Positions 34,635-43,814 are shown, counted from the first letter of the stretch. The stretch: 64,000 nt of DNA from SIG603 sp964369415 (GCA_964369415.1 CAYJFP010000007.1:1-64000); one strand, 5' to 3'. The notes: generated from the sequence alone by a model not told the origin. Numbers and translations are program-made.

Positions 34635-36332
34635 TCAATCATGTTTAACCCTCTTAAACCCATAGGTTCTTTCGTCTGCCGCTTTAATAAAGGCTATCAT
34701 ACCCCACACCGACATCATACTTGTTCCGCCGAGGCTGATAAACGGAAGCGTAACGCCAGTGAGCGGCAAAATATCTGTCGAGCCAAAAATATTCAAACAC
34801 GCCTGAAACATCAGCATTCCGATGACCGCACAGGAAGTTATCGAGTAAAAAGTCGAGCGGCTTCTTCTGACTGTATTTTGCACAAAGAAAAACAAAAGCA
34901 CTAGACAGAAAATTACTAGAGCACCCATGAATAATCCCTGTTCTTCGGTTATAAGTCCAAAAACCAAGTCACTTTCCGCTGCGGCTATATAATGAAGATA
35001 GCCGTTTCCAAGGCCTATTCCAAAAAGTCCACCGCTTGCAATATAGGTAAGCGTTCTGGTTTGCTGATAACCTAGATTGTCATTGATATGATCCCATATA
35101 TTGCCCCAACCGGCAAATCTATCTGCAACATATGGCCTAAAGTAAAGAATCATCACAACTCCTATGACAGCCACCGCAAGTATCAAAGAAATCGTCCTTA
35201 TACTTCCCGACCTCATAAACGCAATGATTAAAAATCCCGCAAAAAATATAATAGCCGTTCCAAAATCTCTCATGATGAATAAAAACGCCATACAAATTCC
35301 CGCAAATGCTATAAATTCGCCAATATTCTTCTTAGTTTGAAGTTTATCAAGGGTAGATGCACCGACTATTACAAAGGCAATTTTGATAATTTCTGAAGGC
35401 TGAATACTAAGTGGCCCTATAAAAATCCAGTTTTTCGATCCGTTTATCTCTGTTCCTATCACTAAATTCACTAGAAAGAATAAAATTGCAAGCACCGCAA
35501 AAAATGGCCTTAGTTTATTAATTTTATCCATATCACGCATTAAGACTAGCATTATGCTGAATATTATCAAACCAATAACAAGTGCCCCAAACTGTGTTAT
35601 TATTCCGTTTATATTGTGCGCCGATAACAGTAGTATTCCGATTCCCGATAGCAAAAGTCCTATCGTTTCGATTTCAAAAGTTCTTCGTTTAAATATTTTT
35701 GTCGTGACAAGGTAAAAAAGCCAAGTCACCGCGACTAATCCTAAAAAGATAAAAAACGCATACATTCTTGCTTCTTCACTTCCAACATAAAGCTGTAGTG
35801 CCATCGAAAGAAATACTAAATTTGTAAGCAACAAAAGCATTACTGGAGATGCAGCCGTCTTAAAAAAGCCCGTGAATCCCATTCTTGTCGAATCAGAGTA
35901 AATTGCCGAACTTTCAAGCGTCAATGCAGTTCTTCCTATGACTATTTCGTCGCCGACTTCGATTAATTTTCTACCATGTATTTTTTCGCCATTCACCGTA
36001 ATGCCAGATTTCGACTCTGTATCACACAAAAACCACCCCTTGCTTCTTCTTAAAAGCACTGCATGGTCACGAGAAACCGTGCTATCCTCTATCACAATAT
36101 CACAACTTTTGCTTCTTCCTATCGAATTTTCCCAGTACAAAACATGATAGGCAATGTCGTTTATTTTGTCTTCAAGCATTATGACAGGAGTATTTGTCCT
36201 TAGCGTCTTTTTAAAAGAAGTGAACGCACGCCATGCTATGAAAAATCCTAGTAAAGGAGTAAGTATTCTTAAGATAAGCATAAAATATCCCATAAATTCT
36301 GAATTAATTATGCTCGTAAATATTTCTTGCAT
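34635..36332 (-). CDS. FHA domain-FtsW/RodA/SpoVE fusion (SEDS family)
   Basis: 565 aa. One N-terminal membrane helix (about 14-36), a cytoplasmic FHA domain (about 50-140; GRS at 72-74, SRDH at 87-90, Asn114-Gly), then about ten membrane helices of the SEDS family with the FGTAIIFFAGF and the QPSEIIKIAF segments. SEDS proteins polymerise lipid II into glycan strands with a partner PBP, here the gene directly downstream. The FHA domain reads phosphothreonine, so kinase control of wall synthesis is plausible. No Ser/Thr kinase gene is in the window. Confidence 0.9.
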   Translation of the reverse strand: MQEIFTSIINSEFMGYFMLILRILTPLLGFFIAWRAFTSFKKTLRTNTPVIMLEDKINDIAYHVLYWENSIGRSKSCDIVIEDSTVSRDHAVLLRRSKGWFLCDTESKSGITVNGEKIHGRKLIEVGDEIVIGRTALTLESSAIYSDSTRMGFTGFFKTAASPVMLLLLTNLVFLSMALQLYVGSEEARMYAFFIFLGLVAVTWLFYLVTTKIFKRRTFEIETIGLLLSGIGILLLSAHNINGIITQFGALVIGLIIFSIMLVLMRDMDKINKLRPFFAVLAILFFLVNLVIGTEINGSKNWIFIGPLSIQPSEIIKIAFVIVGASTLDKLQTKKNIGEFIAFAGICMAFLFIMRDFGTAIIFFAGFLIIAFMRSGSIRTISLILAVAVIGVVMILYFRPYVADRFAGWGNIWDHINDNLGYQQTRTLTYIASGGLFGIGLGNGYLHYIAAAESDLVFGLITEEQGLFMGALVIFCLVLLFFFVQNTVRRSRSTFYSITSCAVIGMLMFQACLNIFGSTDILPLTGVTLPFISLGGTSMMSVWGMIAFIKAADERTYGFKRVKHD

Positions 36333-36345
36333 ACCTTTGCCTTTC

Positions 36346-37017
36346 TTAATCGTTTATTTTTATAATCTCTCCATTATTCTTAACTATCGAATCCGCTGGA
36401 ACAAATCCTCTAACCATCGTCAGCGGATAAATCCTTGAATTCTTACCAACAACCGTACCTGGATTTAGTACAGCATTACAGCCGACTTCTACATTATCGC
36501 CTAGAATCGCACCAAACTTTTTAAGTTTGCTGTCTACCGCTTCATCGCTCGTTTTAACAAAGACATTAGTCTTATCCTGCTTTACATTAGAGGTTATCGC
36601 TCCGGCTCCTGTATGAGCTTTAAATCCCAAAATAGAGTCTCCGACATAGTTAAAATGTGGCACTTGAACATTATTAAATAAAATCACATTTTTAAGCTCG
36701 GTAGAGTTTCCGACAACACAGTTATTTCCAACTATTACCGAACCTCTGATAAAAGCACTAGGCCTTACTTCAGTATTTTCTCCTATTATCGTCGGTCCCT
36801 TGATAAAAGTATTCGGATAAATTTTTGCGCTTTTAGCAATATAAACGTCCTCTTCTATCTTTTCATAAATATTCATATCTAGTGTTTCTATTAATTTTAA
36901 TACAAAATCAGAAATATTAGGAAGCACTTCCCAGGGATAGGTATACTTTTCAAATAAATCCCTTGCCATTGTTTCTTCTAAATTAAAGAGTTCTTTAATC
37001 TCAAGTTGATTTCTCAT
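36346..37017 (-). CDS. Left-handed beta-helix acyltransferase/nucleotidyl-transferase-like protein
   Basis: 223 aa. After a short helical N-terminus, hexapeptide repeats (PNTFIKGPTIIGENTEVRP, VRPSAFIRGSVIVG and similar) form a left-handed beta-helix like the C-terminal domain of GlmU; a His near HFNYVG and HTGAGA matches the acetyltransferase site. It lacks the N-terminal pyrophosphorylase domain. The chosen ATG is 8 nt after GGAG; an in-frame ATG 18 bp upstream is too close to it. The FHA-FtsW gene follows within 15 bp, so a role in envelope sugar modification is possible. Confidence 0.75.
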   Translation of the reverse strand: MRNQLEIKELFNLEETMARDLFEKYTYPWEVLPNISDFVLKLIETLDMNIYEKIEEDVYIAKSAKIYPNTFIKGPTIIGENTEVRPSAFIRGSVIVGNNCVVGNSTELKNVILFNNVQVPHFNYVGDSILGFKAHTGAGAITSNVKQDKTNVFVKTSDEAVDSKLKKFGAILGDNVEVGCNAVLNPGTVVGKNSRIYPLTMVRGFVPADSIVKNNGEIIKIND

Positions 37018-37090
37018 AAACATATCTCCAAACATTAGTTTATTAACTTATTTTCGTCTATTTTATCATACATAGCCGTAAAAAGCAAAC

Positions 37091-37888
37091 TCAAACGTTC
37101 GACTTTGATATAAGATAATAGCCTTCTTCGTGCTTTTCAAATGTGTAAACCGATACCTTCACCTCTGACGCATTATCATATATTTCAGCTATATTGTCGC
37201 TTATTTCGCCGTAAACTACACCTTGATTATAAAGCTGCTTTACCTCTTCTTCAAGAAGCCCCACCGATGCTTCTACACTATAAAAATACTGTGCTTCAAT
37301 TTTTATATATTCATCTTCAAAATATGACGATTTAATATTAAAATATGGATATTTACTTAAATCCATTTGAAGAATTGAAACTGCTTTTGTTTCTTCATTC
37401 CACAGTAGTTCTTCATCTTGCCCATAATCATAATTTTCATTTAATCTGATTTCTGGATTAATAATAGTTTTAGCATAATTTTCAATTTCTAAAAGGCTTA
37501 CTTCATTTTCTCCTATCGGATAAGAAGATTTAACTATCCAAATAGGGTTAGCATCCTTAATTTCATCAAACTTTTCTATTTCATTTTGGTTAAAAAGAGT
37601 CAGTTCCTTTAGATACTCTATAATTTCCCTAATTTCTTCATCATTTAACACTACTTTAACTTCTTCACTTTCCACTTGCTGTGCCACTTCTTGTGCCATT
37701 TTTTCGGGCAAGACTACAAAAACTTCATCATTTATTTCATTTAACGATTCAAAAACAAACCCACTTACTATTAAAGCAATCATTAATAAAGAAATAAATA
37801 AAGTTTTATTATCCTTTTTAGTCCCACAAATAGGACATATATTTAGTTTTCGTTTGTATTTATATCCGCACATTTTACATGAATACAT
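37091..37888 (-). CDS. Zinc-ribbon membrane protein, hypothetical
   Basis: 265 aa. An N-terminal zinc ribbon has Cys4, Cys7, Cys18 and Cys21. A single membrane helix follows (about 30-48), then ~210 residues of acidic, mixed alpha/beta sequence, likely extracytoplasmic. Related zinc-ribbon anchored proteins are common in Firmicutes, but I cannot assign a function. Transcribed alone; upstream lies the divergent strong promoter of the YcxB-domain gene. Confidence 0.6.
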   Translation of the reverse strand: MYSCKMCGYKYKRKLNICPICGTKKDNKTLFISLLMIALIVSGFVFESLNEINDEVFVVLPEKMAQEVAQQVESEEVKVVLNDEEIREIIEYLKELTLFNQNEIEKFDEIKDANPIWIVKSSYPIGENEVSLLEIENYAKTIINPEIRLNENYDYGQDEELLWNEETKAVSILQMDLSKYPYFNIKSSYFEDEYIKIEAQYFYSVEASVGLLEEEVKQLYNQGVVYGEISDNIAEIYDNASEVKVSVYTFEKHEEGYYLISKSNV

Positions 37889-38014
37889 CTTAAATCCCTC
37901 ATTATTTGACTATTATCTACCTTTAATTATAATATTTTTTTGATATTTTTCAATGATAATAAAAACAAATTGTAAAATATCATTAAATTTTGGAGATAAT
38001 GCATAAGTTTTTGA

Positions 38015-38042
38015 TTGACACATTTTTGCTTTATGATATAAT
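38015..38042 (+). promoter_or_regulatory. Consensus promoter of the YcxB-domain/nucleosidase operon
   Basis: TTGACA, 16 bp, TATAAT with extended TGA; every hexamer base matches consensus. Confidence 0.88.
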
Positions 38043-38059
38043 GGCTTTATATAATTTTT

Positions 38060-38076
38060 TGCCGAACTTTTCGGCA
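38060..38076 (+). promoter_or_regulatory. 5' UTR hairpin ahead of the ribosome binding site
   Basis: TGCCGAA / TTCGGCA, 7-bp stem with a 3-nt loop, ending 4 bp before GGAG. It may protect the 5' end or modulate translation. Confidence 0.5.
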
Positions 38077-38090
38077 GATTGGAGCAATTA

Positions 38091-39404
38091 ATGAAAGTAT
38101 CGACAAAAATCATCTCAATTTTAGTATCCTTCACACTAGTTTTATGTGCAGGTCTTGGGGTATTCGCAGAAGAAAAAAGCTATACTCTTGAAAGCATTGA
38201 AGCTAATGTAATCATTCCAGAAGATGCATATTTTTTCACACCAACAACTCCAGAAAATGACGAAAACTGGGAAAAATCTGGCCTTAATGTACTTGACCAA
38301 TTAAACTTCATGAATGAATATTCTTCTCAAGCACTTGTGTCTTTTGACGGTGGCGAAACCGTTATATACATTCAAAAAAATGAGACAGATGATACAAAAT
38401 CTTATTTTAATTTACAGGGTCTAAGCGAAACCGAACTTAGCGATTTTGTAGGCATATTTAACTTTACTGACGAAGAGCAAGGTGCAAGTTCTGAAGCCGT
38501 TCTTTATATGAAGGATGATATCCCCTTTGTAGAAATCAATCTAACTGCACTTGATGCAGATGGAAACACATTATACGAACATAGATACTCAACCATACTC
38601 AACGGTTACTCTATTTCTACGGCTCAGCTTTCAATAAATCCAATTACAGATGAAGCTAAGCAATACTCAAAAGATATCGTGGATAATATTGAATTCACAA
38701 ACATAATTCCACCTGATGTTTTCACTGAAGAGGAAGCTATTAAAGGGTGGATTTCTGTCGGACTTCTTGGTTTAGTAATCATTTCTTTAATAGTGTTTAT
38801 CATTTATAGAGTTACAACTACAAGAAGAGAGAAGAAAGAACTTGCCACTTTAGCCGATAAACTAGCGATTTACCGAAAAGAAAGACTACAGAACGAAAAC
38901 AAAAACCGCGAGAGCCTTTTTGACAACACTACCGAATTTACCGATTTTGCGGTTAGACATTATAGCAAATTCCAGTGCTATAAAAATAAAATTTTAGCTC
39001 CTGTTCTTACTATTATTTTATGGCTGACTCTTTGTGGGTTAATGATTTATCTTGGTAGTGAGTGGTGGATGAGCCTTATTGTCCTTGGATGTATCGGATA
39101 CACTATTTATAAAATAATCATCAGTGCCTCTACCTTAGAGAGAAGTCTTAGAAAGAGTTATGCCAAAATGCCTTCTAGAGTCGCAAGATATATTTTCTTT
39201 GAAGACGAATTTTGTATTACTGGCATAGAAAGTGGTGAATTTCACCCGTATTTCCAAATCACTTCTTTAAGAGAAAACGGAAATTATTTATACTTCTATT
39301 TTGGAGACAATAACTGCTACTACATCCAAAAAGACAAATTCGCAAAAGGCAGTATGGAAGAATTTAAAAGCTTTATTTCTAAAAAATCTGGGAGGAGATT
39401 TTAA
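38091..39404 (+). CDS. Secreted/membrane protein with C-terminal YcxB-like domain
   Basis: 437 aa. A Sec signal peptide (about 1-27, ending near VFAEE) leads to an extracytoplasmic domain of ~190 residues. One membrane helix (about 222-243) and a second helical pair (about 305-345) precede a C-terminal domain of ~85 residues with the YcxB-like pattern (RYIFFEDEFCITG, FQITSLREN, YYIQKDKF). YcxB domains resemble pleckstrin-type membrane-facing modules. The ATG 6 nt after GGAG is used; a TTG 12 bp upstream overlaps it. Translation is coupled to the nucleosidase (TAATG). Confidence 0.75.
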   Translation: MKVSTKIISILVSFTLVLCAGLGVFAEEKSYTLESIEANVIIPEDAYFFTPTTPENDENWEKSGLNVLDQLNFMNEYSSQALVSFDGGETVIYIQKNETDDTKSYFNLQGLSETELSDFVGIFNFTDEEQGASSEAVLYMKDDIPFVEINLTALDADGNTLYEHRYSTILNGYSISTAQLSINPITDEAKQYSKDIVDNIEFTNIIPPDVFTEEEAIKGWISVGLLGLVIISLIVFIIYRVTTTRREKKELATLADKLAIYRKERLQNENKNRESLFDNTTEFTDFAVRHYSKFQCYKNKILAPVLTIILWLTLCGLMIYLGSEWWMSLIVLGCIGYTIYKIIISASTLERSLRKSYAKMPSRVARYIFFEDEFCITGIESGEFHPYFQITSLRENGNYLYFYFGDNNCYYIQKDKFAKGSMEEFKSFISKKSGRRF

Positions 39405-40108
39405 TGATACTAATTATCGGCGCCATGCAAATTGAAATTGATTTGCTGATTAACTCTATGGAAATCAAGGAAAAAAAGACAATCACTTCATTTGAATATA
39501 ACATTGGCACTTTATTTTCAAAGCCTGCTATAGTTGTTAAATGCAGCCCTGGAAAAGTCAACGCTGCAGTTTGTGCGCAGACTGCAATCATGAATTTTTC
39601 GCCTACACTTATAATTAATCCTGGTGTTGCCGGTGGAATCGGAAAAGATATAAAAATTGGTAGCCTAGTAGTTGCAAGTTCATGCGTTCAACACGACTTT
39701 GACACCACTCCCTTAGGCGAACCTCTTGGAAATCTAACCACAAATAAAGGTGAAATCATTCATCTTCCTTGTGACAAAAAATACTCTGACATTTTCTATA
39801 ATGCCGCAAAAAATGTTTATCCAGCTGAAACTCATATTGGAGTTGTTGCCACTGGTGACACTTTTGTTGCCGATAAGGAAAAATCTGACTTTATCAAAGA
39901 GAAATTTTCGGCTCTTGCTTGTGAAATGGAAAGCGGCGCAATAGCACATGCTTGCTATTTAAACGATATTCCATTCGTAGCACTTAGAAGCATCTCAGAC
40001 AATGCAGATGATACAGGAAAAGTAGATTATCTTACTTTTGCTAAGTCTTCAGCACATCAAACCGAAAAACTTGTTCAAGCTGTTTTTCAAAATAATTTAA
40101 ACTTATAA
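39404..40108 (+). CDS. mtnN: 5'-methylthioadenosine/S-adenosylhomocysteine nucleosidase
   Basis: 234 aa, standard length. Family signatures: the opening IIGAMQIEID, the VNPGVAGGI-like NPGVAGGIG, CEMESGAIAHAC, which binds the ribose, and RSISDNADD carrying the catalytic Asp. It cleaves MTA and SAH to recycle methionine and adenine and to prevent SAH build-up. Its start codon overlaps the upstream stop (TAATG). Confidence 0.94.
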   Translation: MILIIGAMQIEIDLLINSMEIKEKKTITSFEYNIGTLFSKPAIVVKCSPGKVNAAVCAQTAIMNFSPTLIINPGVAGGIGKDIKIGSLVVASSCVQHDFDTTPLGEPLGNLTTNKGEIIHLPCDKKYSDIFYNAAKNVYPAETHIGVVATGDTFVADKEKSDFIKEKFSALACEMESGAIAHACYLNDIPFVALRSISDNADDTGKVDYLTFAKSSAHQTEKLVQAVFQNNLNL

Positions 40109-40209
40109 GCTTGTCAAAAATATTTTTTAAATGTAATATGTCTATTTAATTTTGCATAATTATTTACTAATAAACTACTGCCTTTTAGGCTTAGGAACGG
40201 AGAATTTGC

Positions 40210-41343
40210 ATGATTAAAAAGGCTATTACATTTTTTTTGGCTCTAGTTTTGAGTTTTTCATTTTATACTTTCACAAATGCCGAAGTTTCGGGTATCGAAA
40301 TCACAGCGCCGTCGGCTGTTTTGATTGAAGAAGAGTCTGGTATGATTCTTTATGAAAAAAACGCACGAGAACGGCGCTCTATCGCCTCTGTAACGAAGAT
40401 AATGACACTTCTTCTTACCATGGAAGCGATTGAAAGCGGAAATCTTTCTCTTAGTGATACGTTATACACAAGCGAACATGCAGCTTCCATGGGTGGTTCA
40501 GACATTTGGCTTGAACCAGGTGAATCTATGACAGTTAGCGACCTGATTAAGGCTGTTGTTATAATGAGTGCAAATGATGCCTCAGTAGTCTTGGCCGAAG
40601 CTATAGCCGGAAGCGAAGAAAGCTTTGTCGTGATGATGAATACAAAGGCACAGGAACTTGGAATGCTTGATACGCAGTTTAAAAACAGTAATGGACTTGA
40701 TGAAGAAGGTCACTATTCAACCGCTTATGATGTAAGTTTAATGAGCAGACAACTTATTAAACATGAAGAAATACTTAATTACACTCTTACAAGAATTGAC
40801 TATCTTAGGGACGGCGCTACACAACTTGTAAACACGAATAAATTAATAAATAATTTTGACGGAATTACAGGACTAAAAACAGGCACAACAAGTACCGCCG
40901 GAAGTTGCATGGCGGCAACTGCTACAAGAAATGAGATCAGTCTAATTACCGTTGTTTTGGGTGCTGACAGTTCAGACAATAGGTTTAACGATGCTGCTGC
41001 TATTTTAAACTACGGATTTGCGAACTGGACTATTTCTACACCTATTGTAGAACTGCCTGAAAGTGTGCTGGTTAAAAACGGTATGAAAGAATCTGTGCAA
41101 ATCTCTCTAAGCGGTGACACAAGAGTCCTAACTGAAATTAGTAAATCATCAGAAATAAGCAGTGAATTTACAATAAGCGAGCAAATAACTGCGCCTATCC
41201 AAATCGGGGATGTCATAGGTAATGTAAAAGTAAAAGTTCAAGAGACGGTATATAAAGAAATTCCTATAGTCGCTGCTGAATCTTGTGAGGAAATTGACTT
41301 TTTCAAGATTTTTATAAACTTCCTATCTAGATTTAAGATGTAG
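40210..41343 (+). CDS. dacF: D-alanyl-D-alanine carboxypeptidase (S11 family, DacF-like)
   Basis: 377 aa. Sec signal peptide (about 1-24), then the serine D,D-peptidase domain with SVTK (60-63), SAN (120-122) and KTG (223-225), and a C-terminal beta domain of ~90 residues. It trims peptidoglycan stem peptides. A hydrophobic C-terminal stretch may act as an amphipathic anchor, as in PBP5. It is on the same strand as, but 100 bp from, the nucleosidase; dacF is a best-fit name among S11 paralogues. Confidence 0.9.
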   Translation: MIKKAITFFLALVLSFSFYTFTNAEVSGIEITAPSAVLIEEESGMILYEKNARERRSIASVTKIMTLLLTMEAIESGNLSLSDTLYTSEHAASMGGSDIWLEPGESMTVSDLIKAVVIMSANDASVVLAEAIAGSEESFVVMMNTKAQELGMLDTQFKNSNGLDEEGHYSTAYDVSLMSRQLIKHEEILNYTLTRIDYLRDGATQLVNTNKLINNFDGITGLKTGTTSTAGSCMAATATRNEISLITVVLGADSSDNRFNDAAAILNYGFANWTISTPIVELPESVLVKNGMKESVQISLSGDTRVLTEISKSSEISSEFTISEQITAPIQIGDVIGNVKVKVQETVYKEIPIVAAESCEEIDFFKIFINFLSRFKM

Positions 41344-41357
41344 TAGTGAAATTTATA

Positions 41358-41386
41358 TTGTAAAAGCTTTTATTTTGTGATATAAT
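41358..41386 (+). promoter_or_regulatory. Promoter of the 98-residue conserved protein gene
   Basis: TTGTAA, 17 bp, TATAAT with extended TGA, 30 bp before the start codon. Confidence 0.78.
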
Positions 41387-41416
41387 ATATAGCACTTATG
41401 AAAGCGAGGTATAGTT

Positions 41417-41713
41417 ATGAGCGAAAGTAATTTTCCAACATATAAAGGAAGACCCTTAGTTAGATCAGGAAACACTATTTATTATGGTAATATGAGTGAC
41501 CATTATGTAATTAAGATGGATATTAAGACTACAAAAAAGGTTAAAGAGCTTGAAATAGCTGACAAAGTTAGCATTCAACTTCTCTGTACCGACCCTACTA
41601 CAGATCCTAAAAAAATGATTGAAAAAACAAGTGAAAAAAATGGTCTTTATCTCGCACTTGACATTGCAGATATTTGGCTTAGCAGAAAGTTAGCTGAAAT
41701 AAACAAAGCTTAA
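41417..41713 (+). CDS. Conserved small protein of Clostridia, function unknown
   Basis: 98 aa. The N-terminal FPTYKGRPLVRSGNTIYYGNM and C-terminal SEKNGLYLALDIADIWLSR are familiar from a small conserved clostridial family without a known role. It is soluble, mildly basic, with one cysteine. RBS CGAGGT. It has its own promoter and terminator, so it is a stand-alone gene with good expression signals. Confidence 0.75.
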   Translation: MSESNFPTYKGRPLVRSGNTIYYGNMSDHYVIKMDIKTTKKVKELEIADKVSIQLLCTDPTTDPKKMIEKTSEKNGLYLALDIADIWLSRKLAEINKA

Positions 41714-41730
41714 TTTACTTTATTAAAAGA

Positions 41731-41758
41731 AAAAACCTCCGAAATCGGAGGTTTTTTT
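41731..41758. terminator. Bidirectional terminator
   Basis: An 11-bp stem (AAAACCTCCGA / TCGGAGGTTTT) with a 2-nt loop and a T7 tail on the plus strand, A-rich flank on the other. It separates convergent genes. Confidence 0.93.
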
Positions 41759-41763
41759 GTCGC

Positions 41764-42684
41764 TTAAGGTAATTTTTTATTGTTCGCTGTATAGAGTTTA
41801 TACCACTCTTCACGAGTAAGTTTAACTTCGGTAGCCTTTGCCATTTCATCAAGCCTTTTTGGACTTGCAGTGCCGACGATAGGCTGCATATTTGCAGGAT
41901 GTCTAAGTATCCAAGCAATAGCAATAGCGCCTTTTGTCACATCATATTTCTTTGCTAGTTCATCTAAAACTGCATTAAGTTCAGGATAATCTGGATGATC
42001 AATAAAACAGCCCTCTTCCCAAGAAGCTTGTACAACGCTCCAAGGTTGTAAAGTGATGTCGTTTAGCCTACAGTAATCAATTATCGAGCCATCTCTGTCT
42101 ATAGCAAGATTATTTGTCATATTAACATTAAAACCTGCATCTAGCATACATGAGTGAACTATAGAAAACTGAACTTGGTTAAATAAAATTGGTTGTTTTA
42201 AGTACTTTTTAAGAAGTTCCATTTGATATGGATTTTGATTGCTTACACCAAAATATTTAATTTTCTTTTCTTCAACTAATTGATTAATAGCCTCTGCTAC
42301 TTCCTGTGGCTCATATAAAGCGTCTGGACGGTGAAGAAGTAATACATCAACATAATTTGTTTGTAGCCTCTCTAGCGACTCGTTAACGCTTTTTATGATA
42401 TGCTCTTTTGAAAAGTCAAACATTACTCCAGGAACGATTCCGCATTTAGTTTGAATAATCATTTTTTCACGCATATCTGGATTTCTTTTTAGCACTTCAC
42501 CAAAAACAGTCTCGCTTGTTCCTCTTCCGTAAATATCAGCATGATCAAAAAAGTTTATGCCTACTTCTAAAGCTTTTTTTACCAAAGCTTCTACTTCTTC
42601 AACACTTGATTCTTTGATTCTCATACAACCCATGGCTAATTTAGAAACTTCTAAATCTGAATTTGCAATTTTCATTTTTTCCAT
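41764..42684 (-). CDS. Aldo/keto reductase
   Basis: 306 aa. The catalytic tetrad is present: Asp-x4-Tyr in HADIYGRG, Lys in IIQTKCG, His in LLLHRPD. The NADPH-binding C-terminus includes the IVGTASPKRL loop. It resembles the YcsN/YdhF group of soluble NADPH-dependent reductases. RBS AGGAG with a 10-nt spacer. It is transcribed alone, between two terminators. Confidence 0.92.
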   Translation of the reverse strand: MEKMKIANSDLEVSKLAMGCMRIKESSVEEVEALVKKALEVGINFFDHADIYGRGTSETVFGEVLKRNPDMREKMIIQTKCGIVPGVMFDFSKEHIIKSVNESLERLQTNYVDVLLLHRPDALYEPQEVAEAINQLVEEKKIKYFGVSNQNPYQMELLKKYLKQPILFNQVQFSIVHSCMLDAGFNVNMTNNLAIDRDGSIIDYCRLNDITLQPWSVVQASWEEGCFIDHPDYPELNAVLDELAKKYDVTKGAIAIAWILRHPANMQPIVGTASPKRLDEMAKATEVKLTREEWYKLYTANNKKLP

Positions 42685-42741
42685 TTTTCCACTACTCCTT
42701 TATTTTTTAATATAATAACACACTTTTTCCAAGTTAGCAAT

Positions 42742-42765
42742 AAAAAACCACCATAAAGGTGGTTT
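42742..42765 (-). terminator. Terminator of the CD1247-type gene
   Basis: Minus-strand stem AAACCACC / GGTGGTTT followed by a T6 tract just past the stop codon. Confidence 0.9.
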
Positions 42766-42772
42766 AATTTGA

Positions 42773-43201
42773 TTATTCTTCTATTTCTTCGTCTTCGATT
42801 TCATCAAAGTCAAATTCAAGATTTTCTCCGCAACCAGGGCAGTCTATTGCACCTTCATCAAGCATTGATTCTGTGAGTTCAATTACATCTCCACACCCAG
42901 GACAAGTCACTTGAAAATCACAAACTTCATCTTCATCAAAATCATCATGACAATCGCAGCCACAACCACACTCGTCGTCTAGCTCATAGAAATCGTCTTC
43001 AACATAACCTAAATCTCTGTCAATTTCTTCAACTTTTGCATCTAATTCATCATAAGCTTCTTCAAGCTCTTCGATATTAGCACATAAGTCGTCAATTAAA
43101 TCAGCCATCGCCAAAATAACTTTAACTTCCTTAGAATTTTTATCTAAGTCAAGTCCTTCGATTAAACCTTTGATATATGCTGCTTTTTCTGAATTATTCA
43201 T
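42773..43201 (-). CDS. CD1247 N-terminal domain-containing zinc protein
   Basis: 142 aa, very acidic. The N-terminal helical part (EKAAYIKGLIEGLDLD then a coiled coil of Glu/Asp/Leu) matches the CD1247 N-terminal domain of Clostridia. A CGCGCDCHDD cluster and a second pair of CxxC motifs (CPGCG twice) form zinc-binding ribbons. It follows efp in the same direction, a neighbourhood seen for this family in other Clostridia. RBS GGAGGT. Function unknown. Confidence 0.82.
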   Translation of the reverse strand: MNNSEKAAYIKGLIEGLDLDKNSKEVKVILAMADLIDDLCANIEELEEAYDELDAKVEEIDRDLGYVEDDFYELDDECGCGCDCHDDFDEDEVCDFQVTCPGCGDVIELTESMLDEGAIDCPGCGENLEFDFDEIEDEEIEE

Positions 43202-43233
43202 AATTAACCTCCAAAATTATTAATATTCGGATA

Positions 43234-43791
43234 TTATGCTCTACCCATATAATCGCCTGTTCTAGTATCTATTTGAATCATTTCGCCTTCGTCAATGAAT
43301 AAAGGAACTTTAACTTCGGCACCTGTTTCAACTGTAGCTGGTTTTGTTACATTAGTAGCTGTATCGCCTTTAAATCCGGGATCTGTTTGTGTAACTTGAA
43401 GTTCAACAAAGTTTGGTGGCTCTACGCCGAAAACACTGCCTTTGTATGAAAGAACTTTACATTCCATATTTTCTTTAACAAACTTAAAGTTATCACCCAA
43501 AACCGATGCACTAATCGGAATTTGCTCATAGCTCTCTGTATCCATAAAGTAATATAAATCTCCATCGCTGTAAAGATATTGCATATCTTTTCTTTCAATA
43601 AACGCTGTAGGATATTTTTCATTTGGGTTAAATGTTCTTTCTGTAACTGCACCTGTAATTACATTTCTTATCTTTGTTCTTACAAACGCCGCACCTTTAC
43701 CTGGTTTAACATGTTGAAACTCTATAATAGATACAACATTTCCATCCATTTCAAAAGTAACACCGTTTCTAAAATCTCCTGCACTAATCAT
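43234..43791 (-). CDS. efp: Translation elongation factor P
   Basis: 185 aa, the canonical length. EF-P rescues ribosomes stalled at polyproline. The first domain has MISAGDFRNG and the tip loop VKPGKGAAFVRTK with Lys32, the residue modified in some bacteria. I use the internal ATG because it gives the conserved start; the ATG 12 bp upstream abuts AGAAAGG and would add four non-conserved residues. A stable hairpin lies just upstream in the leader. Confidence 0.96.
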   Translation of the reverse strand: MISAGDFRNGVTFEMDGNVVSIIEFQHVKPGKGAAFVRTKIRNVITGAVTERTFNPNEKYPTAFIERKDMQYLYSDGDLYYFMDTESYEQIPISASVLGDNFKFVKENMECKVLSYKGSVFGVEPPNFVELQVTQTDPGFKGDTATNVTKPATVETGAEVKVPLFIDEGEMIQIDTRTGDYMGRA

Positions 43792-43814
43792 TATTATGAC
43801 CATCCTTTCTTTAA

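Noticed and set aside
41010..41216. Extra gene inside dacF on the minus strand
   Set aside because: It is a shadow frame within a well-supported gene.
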